In this document: piece after piece, positions 57,975 to 64,000 of the stretch | How positions within the stretch are numbered: position 1 is the stretch's first letter | Layout: each line of letters starts with the position of its first letter | DNA from: Setophaga petechia | Lineage: Eukaryota; Chordata; Aves; Passeriformes; Parulidae | Length of the DNA stretch: 64,000 bases | Reading direction: 5' to 3' | Assembly (NCBI GenBank): GCA_024362935.1 | Contig: JANCRA010000030.1 | Location: forward strand, 10,410,453 to 10,474,452 | Made by a program: the position numbers and the translations under genes | Notes under the pieces: model-generated | The model's database searches: none | What the model was told of the DNA's origin: nothing | What the model saw: only the letters and a program-made list of their open reading frames with translations

Positions 57975-59256
57975 AAACCAACTGGTGCAGCATTTGCTGG
58001 CTGCAGCTGGCAGCAGCACCCCGAGCTGCAGCTCTGCAGGCAGCAGCACACAGCTGCCTGCTCATGGGTGCTGGGTGCCACTTTTGACCACCTGGAGCAG
58101 GAAAGGGTTTGAAGGCACAGATGCATCTTCAGCTTTTTGACAGCCCTGTGCTTGTGCTGCACGTTTGAATGTATCCTCTCCCCTGGGATTGTGCCTTAGA
58201 TGCCCTGGGAACAGCTGTGGTTTATGTGGATTTTAAAGGTGAACTTTCATGCTCAGTGAAATTTTAAAAGCAGCTGATTTCCTCATGAATCCACTTCAGG
58301 CAAGTGTCGATGTAGCTGTTTCCCTTCCTTAATGGTTTGTGACTGGGCGCTGGGCTGTGAACAGGAGGCTGCTGGCCGTGGGCAGCCCTGGCCGTGGGCA
58401 GCCCTGGCCGTGGGCAGCCCTGTCCCCCTGCCCTGGCCAGAGCCCGCTGCCTGTTCCCACCTTGCTGCAGGGCCGGCAGGGATGGGGCATCCCGCAGAGC
58501 TGGCATAGCACAGGAGCAGTGCCCGGTGAGCACTGGTGGGGCACAGTGCCCACAGGGTGCCCAAGGCACTGGCACATCACCTGCCCTCTGCCCCATGCCA
58601 ACATCCTGCTCATGCCGAGCTCTGGGCTCACCCACCCACCACACCTGCAATCCCAGACAAACCCGCACCCGGTCCCCGAGCCCTCTCCAGCCCCGACCCT
58701 TTAAAGACACTTGCTCTTTTTCCTTTAAAAACACAAACTTTAAATGGCTCTGAATAAAATAAAAGAGAGTAACTGAGCTGTGAAGGGTGATGATTGTATT
58801 TCTTTCACTTGTAAGAGAGACCTTTATAACTCTCTGGGGAGGAAAAAACAATAATGGTCCTTCATGGATGAAGTGTTCTAAATATGGTGTATATTTTTTA
58901 AAATACCAGTTCTACAGTTATTGAAACAAATTATTGTTAAATGCATTTGCAGCATAATAACTGTGCTAATTTGCTGATAAAAAGCATCCAGCGTTAAACC
59001 CCCCATACATTATTTTGTCATTAGCATTTGTTAGCTCCTCATAGGTATTTTCAGACAGAAGGCTTTGTTCTGTATTTAGCACAAGGGCCCCGCTTCCGCT
59101 CTCCCCTCCCGCTGGGAATTGCATGTGCGCAGAATTGCAGCTCTTTTTTAAAACTTCACGTTTAAAAATGGAAAATTTATTTCATTTCATTAATGGGTGA
59201 GGGAGGGAGAGGAGGAAGGAGGGTGCATGATTTAGTGAGCACCGTGTCAGGGTGGT
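57975..59256. other. single-copy sequence with a small 16-bp repeat
   Basis: Three copies of GGCCGTGGGCAGCCCT at 58,373-58,421. Bases 58,730-59,090 are AT-rich with TAAT/ATAAA cores (candidate conserved block). No gene was recognised. Confidence 0.4.
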
Positions 59257-59580
59257 GGCAGCACCCACAGCAGTGGGCCCAGGGACAGAGGGGGCACAGG
59301 CCCTGGCAGTGCCCACAGCAGCAGGCCCAGGGACAGAGGGGGCACAGGCTCTGGCAGTGCCCACAGCAGCAGGGACAGAGGGGGCACAGGCTCTGGCAGT
59401 GCCCACAGCAGTGGGGCCAGGGAGAGAGGGGGCACAGGCCCTGGCAGTGCCCACAGCAGCAGGAACAGAGGGGCACAGGCCCTGGCAGTGCCCACAGCAG
59501 TGGGGCCAGAGGGGCACAGGTCCTGGCAGTGCCCACAGGAGCAGCCCCAGGCCCAGAGGGGGCACAGGTCCTGGCAGTGC
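59257..59580. repeat. 42/48-bp minisatellite, about seven copies
   Basis: Units of GGGGCACAGGCCCTGGCAGT and GCCCACAGCAGCAGG with or without a 6-bp insert (GCCCAG/GGGCCA type) before AGGGACAGA, giving alternating 48- and 42-bp periods. Both lengths are multiples of three, so frames stay open on both strands. Confidence 0.93.
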
Positions 59581-59790
59581 CTGGCCACGGGCTGAGCCCT
59601 GTGCCACGGTGGGGCTGGTGCCCCTGGCCAGCTCCCAGCACGGTCAGAGCCACCAGGGCACCCTGTGGGCACCTGCCGTGGGTGGTTGCCAATGGGGGAC
59701 ACAGCAAAGCTGGACCTCGAGGAGTGGGAAAGGGCCCAAGAATCGCCGTGCCCAGAGACAGCCCAGGGCAGGCGGGAAGGGGCCAACACA

Positions 59791-60625
59791 GGGCTGCACT
59801 GAGGGGTCTGTCCCATGCCAGCATGGCTGCACTGAGGGACCTGTGCCATGCCAGCATGGCTGCACTGAGGGACCTGTGCCATGCCAGCATGGCTGCACTG
59901 AGGGGCTTGTCCCATGCCAGCATGGCTGCACTGAGGGGCCTGTCCCATGCCAGCATGGCTGCACTGAGGGACCTGTGCCATGCCAGCATGGCTGCACTGA
60001 GGGGCTTGTCCCATGCCAGCATGGCTGCACTGAGGGGCCTGTGCCATGCCAGTATGGCTGCACTGAGGGGCCTGTGCCATGCCAGCATGGCTGCACTGAG
60101 GGGCCTGTCCCATGCCAGCATGGCTGCAGTGAGGGACCTGTCCCATGCCAGCATGGCTGCACTGAGGGGCCTGTGCCATGCCAGCATGGCTGCACTGAGG
60201 GGCTTGTCCCATGCCAGCATGGCTGCACTGAGGGGCCTGTGCCATGCCAGTATGGCTGCACTGAGGGGCCTGTGCCATGCCAGCATGGCTGCACTGAGGG
60301 GCCTGTCCCATGCCAGCATGGCTGCAGTGAGGGACCTGTCCCATGCCAGCATGGCTGCACTGAGGGGCCTGTGCCATGCCAGCATGGCTGCACTGAGGGG
60401 CCTGTCCCATGCCAGTATGGCTGCACTGAGGGGTCTGTCCCATGCCAGCATGGCTGCACTGAAGGACCTGTCCCATGCCAGTATGGCTGCACTGAGGGGC
60501 CTGTGCCATGCCAGCATGGCTGCACTGAAGGACCTGTGCCATGCCAGCATGGCTGCACTGAGGGGCCTGTGCCATGGCAGAGCATGGCTGCACTGAGGGG
60601 CCTGTCCCATGCCAGCATGGCTGCC
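59791..60625. repeat. 33-bp minisatellite, about 25 copies
   Basis: About 25 units of ATGGCTGCACTGAGGGGCCT followed by GTCCCATGCCAGC. Variants are GGACCTGTGCC, GGCTTGTCCC, GCAGTGAGG and CCAGTATGG. The order of variants shows a 198-bp (six-unit) duplication: GGCTTG at 60,005 and 60,203, and GCTGCAGTG at 60,123 and 60,321. The 33-bp period and lack of stops give frames of 467-517 codons on both strands; not coding. Confidence 0.97.
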
Positions 60626-60848
60626 TGGCGCCCTTGGCAGCTCTGGGGGCCAGCAGCACCTGGGCTGGTGGCAATGGACAGGGCAGTGGTGTAGGGCAGG
60701 GTGTATGGGGCGGGCTGTGGGATGGGCTGCTGGGCCGGGGGTCGGGCGGTGGGTATGGGAGGGGGCTGTGGCAGGGATGGGTGGTGGGTGGGCACATCAT
60801 GGCTTGGGAGCGGCCACAGCGGTCGGGGCGGGGGTTTCTAGAGCCGCT

Positions 60849-60862
60849 GTTGCCATAGCAAC
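60849..60862. promoter_or_regulatory. perfect RFX X-box
   Basis: GTTGCCATAGCAAC is a full palindromic X-box: the half-site GTTGCC, AT spacer, and AGCAAC. RFX-family factors bind such sites as dimers in conserved non-coding elements and in ciliary promoters. It sits about 220 bp after the 33-bp array, at the start of a TATCATC/TTATTATC-containing unique block. Confidence 0.5.
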
Positions 60863-63800
60863 CCTGCTCCGATCATATCATCGCCAGGAAAAAAGCAGCT
60901 TTATTATCAACACAGATCTTCCCAAATTAACCCTTGTGTGCCCACTTGGCTCCAAGCTGGTGCTGGCCCAGCTGGGTGCTGCCAGCCACCCTTGCCTGGC
61001 TTGGCTGGCGTGGGCTGCAGTGGGGCTGGGCCGGGCTCCCCGCTCTGCATGCACGGAATTGCACCCTCCCACCACCGTGGCAGTGCTGCAGCATCCCCAG
61101 GGGCCTTTCCAATCACAAACATTTATTGTTGCCCATGAGAGTATCAGAACTTGAGGGCATCCATCTCAGCAGAGTGGATGCAGCGCTGGCGGTGTGGGAG
61201 CAGTGACAGATGGAGCAGGTGGAGGGAGGAGCTCGGCTCCCAGCCCACTTACCCCACCGAGCTCTGCGTAAAGCAGGAGATATATATTTCTCCCCTGAAA
61301 AATTACTGCTAATTCTCTGTACAAATGTTCCCTGACCCTTCCTGCGGCCTCCAGATGCATCCATGAGAGATAAATAATGGTAATGAGCAGCAGGGAGGGG
61401 GTCAGAGTATGGCACTGCAGGCACCACAGGAGGAGTGTGATGGAGGTGTTTGCAAGGGGCCTGGAGCTGCCCCTCACCTCTTGGGGATCTCACGCCTGCT
61501 CCCCAGCTGCACACACAGCCTGACCCTCCTGATCACCGATGGCTGCAGACAGAGAGCCTTGGACAAATCAATTAGATTGCTACTGTATATTGATTAATAA
61601 TACCCATGGCTATAAAAATATAATGGATTGCCTGAAGAAGAGCAGAGGTAATGTAGAGACCAGACAGAAAACCTGTCCGAAGAGTGATCAATACTTGCAT
61701 TCAGGAAACTCACCCAGGAGTATAATTGGACAAAGCAGAACTTGGGCCAAACCAAGCACCAGGAAAATGATTTTCTAACAACCAGACACCAGGAAGCTTG
61801 CAGGACTGGCTGCATCACTCCTGGGAGAGCTGCAGCCATGCCAGATCCAGTAACATGTTCCATTTTCATGTCTTTTGGGGAAGGATGCAAAACGGCAAAA
61901 CTTTGTTTTCTCAACCAGCCTGAATGCTGCCACTGGACTGAGCATCGTCCTGGCCAGGACAGCCCCGCGACTCCTCCAGAACAAATAATCCCAGGGAGGT
62001 TTCCCAGCTGCCTCTGAGTCTTGGCAATGTTTCCCTGCCAACAGGGATGCTGTGAGCTGGCCTGCCCGGACCAAGCTGGTTGTTTGCTGTGCTGAGAACT
62101 GTCCAACCTGCTGCCAGGTGCACCCCAGCCTCACAGAGGGCAGTGTGGTTAGCAAAGGCACACAGCCAGATTACAAAATGCAATGAAATACTTAAAAGCT
62201 GCCCTCCAGACTAAAGTAAATCAGACATGACTTTGACAAGGTGAAACCAAAGTGATGAAACCAATCCATTGTGCTTGGGGAATCGATCTCCCCGGCAGGG
62301 AGTAGAGAGGCCATCGATTCACAGCCTCAGCAGTCAGGAATGTCAAGCTGCCTGATCTAAATTTCTATATGCATCACTCCAGATTAAATGATGGAGGAAC
62401 ACGTGTGCAGACATCCCCTTGCCCAGCCTAACCTCGCCAAGTGGCACCAGCAGGGACCTGCCAGGCCGGGGCACAGCCACCTCTCACCACTGGCTCACCT
62501 GGCATGGCTGGCTGCTCTTGGACCTCCACAGTGCAGCCCCCAAAGAGCACAGGGAGCCACAGGGGCTGCCTGTGAGGGAGCCCCCTCTGCAGTGGGGCAG
62601 GTGGGTGCAAAGACCCCGACCGCTGCACCTGCCCGAGCGTGGGGACGCTGCCTCACAGTCTCACTGTGCAAGCTAGTGCAGTAATTAAGATTTCATTCTT
62701 AAAAATTAAATATTTATCTGCAACCATGATCTCCATCTGCGAGGAGCCTGGGCCTGTGTCAGCACGGGGGGCTGAGAGCTGTCCCCAGAGCGGGACGGGG
62801 GTCCGGCCGTCACGCGTGACACCGCGCTGGTGGGGCTGACGCCACTGGCCGCTCTGTCACTGTCAGACCAGCCAGGCCATTAGTTTTGTCAGTGTGAGAA
62901 TAAAGAGCAGTCTCTGGGGAGAGATGGAAAAACTCGATCCAGCTCCCAGCAGCCCTGAGGGGGTTGTGTTTTACCATTTCTTTATGACTTACCAGCTGGA
63001 ACATGAGCAGGCTGAGCCGACGCGAGTGGCAGGACCATTTTCTGCTTCCAGCTCCCACCGGGAGCCTGTGACAGAACATCAGGGACCAGTGCGGGAAGCT
63101 GAGAAGCTGAGGAACAGATTGAGGGAGGGTGGAGGGAGGGAGGAAGGGAGGGAGTGAGGAGGAAGTTGGGGGTGTTCCATCGTGCCAGATCCAAAACACT
63201 TCTGGCACCTGCCTGGCCCGTCCCACCCCCATCCCACCGTGTGGGGCTGCTCTGTGCCCCCAGCCTGGGCTGGGACAGGCTCTGCAGGAAAAGGGACACC
63301 CATGGAGAGGGTCCCTCTGCTTGGGGTGCCCTGCAGCCACCTTTGGGTGGGATCACCTCTCCGGGTACTGGCTCTTGAGCTGGTGTTGGACCAGTCCAGT
63401 AAGGGGGTGCAAACTGCCCCTAGCACCCAGCTGGGATGGCTGTGCTCATGTAATGCATGCTAACCTGTATGCAGACAGGTCCTGCCTCTGGACTCAGAAA
63501 AGCACCAGGACTCATCAGAGTAAATATGGTTCGCCTCAGCCACCTTTTTTCACCCACCCAAGGAGTGAATTGCTATTTTGCAGGAGTTATGGCTCATGAC
63601 GTATTTAACCCTTTCAGTAAAAGGACTCCACTGTGTAGAGATGATGAGCTGCAGCTCAGCCTGTCTGGGACCCTTGTCCCTAATGAACCAAGCTGCAGGC
63701 AGCCCCAGACCTTCTCCATGTCACCACCATGTCTCCTTTTCTTAATTTCCATCATCTTGCCTGCTGTAACACACAGCTGGGACACAGCTCTCAGAACTCC

Positions 63801-64000
63801 TGTGTGCATGAGGAGCTGGCCACTCTCTCCCAGGATGGTGCCACCTGGTTCTGGGACGCACTGGAGACATTCCCAGGGCTGAGCCAGGCATTGGGGGTTG
63901 TATTCCTGCCTCTGGGCTCAGCCCCTGGGAGGCTCTGCAGCAGTGGCAGGGCAGCTGTTTCCTGAGGAAATGTCTTTTGGGGCCCTTTCTCACAAGAATC
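60863..64000. other. single-copy sequence to the window end, no gene seen
   Basis: Mixed unique DNA. AT-rich, TAAT-containing patches are at 61,570-61,640, 62,180-62,260 and 62,670-62,730. A polypurine run (GGGAGGGTGGAGGGAGGGAGG) lies at 63,121-63,166. Frames of up to 176 codons have no domains and overlap on both strands. No transposon was recognised. Confidence 0.4.

Noticed and set aside
59177..60800. Open frames of 467-517 codons on both strands
   Set aside because: They lie in 33-bp and 42/48-bp tandem arrays whose period is a multiple of three and whose units lack stops. Several frames and both strands are open at once, and there is no domain or splice context.
63121..63166. Polypurine GGGAGGG run as a G-quadruplex promoter element
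   Set aside because: It has several G3 runs, but there is no CpG island, transcript or gene next to it.

Overview
The window looks like a gene-poor stretch of a bird nuclear genome, probably a songbird. The best evidence is two relics of the avian LINE family CR1. One is in sense at about 26,015-26,205. The other is in antisense at about 42,590-43,495 and still shows the CR1 3'-end landmarks in order. There are no operons, ribosome-binding-site spacing, tRNA or rRNA genes, and no reading frame I can assign to a protein-coding gene. The songbird assignment is inference; the bird assignment is better supported.

Layout: bases 1-11,318 are mostly single-copy sequence with several AT-rich, homeodomain-motif-rich blocks that look like candidate conserved non-coding elements. 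From 11,319 to about 60,625 the single-copy sequence is interrupted every 2-3 kb by a minisatellite or microsatellite. About twenty arrays have units of 5 to 62 bp and reach 40 copies. The densest clusters are 34,250-37,100 (four unrelated arrays) and 59,257-60,625 (two arrays). CpG-rich islands lie at about 17,316-18,260, 44,190-44,660, 45,040-45,505, 47,930-48,660 and 52,550-53,320. The last 3 kb are single-copy again.

Mobile-element relics: the two CR1 pieces, a decayed L2-type LINE reverse transcriptase at about 14,395-15,300, and a short L2-like LINE/SINE 3' tail at about 13,150-13,225. The 23-bp minisatellite at 42,677-43,182 lies inside the antisense CR1 and appears to be an amplification of the CR1's own sequence.

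Regulatory content: sequence motifs only. There is a perfect RFX X-box at 60,849, RFX-like sites at 10,382 and 32,213, and three POU octamers within 45,493-46,125. Together with the AT-rich blocks and CpG islands this fits a regulatory gene desert or a large intron near a developmental gene, but the gene cannot be named from this window. The long open frames (up to about 517 codons, often on both strands) all fall in tandem arrays and are treated as artefacts.
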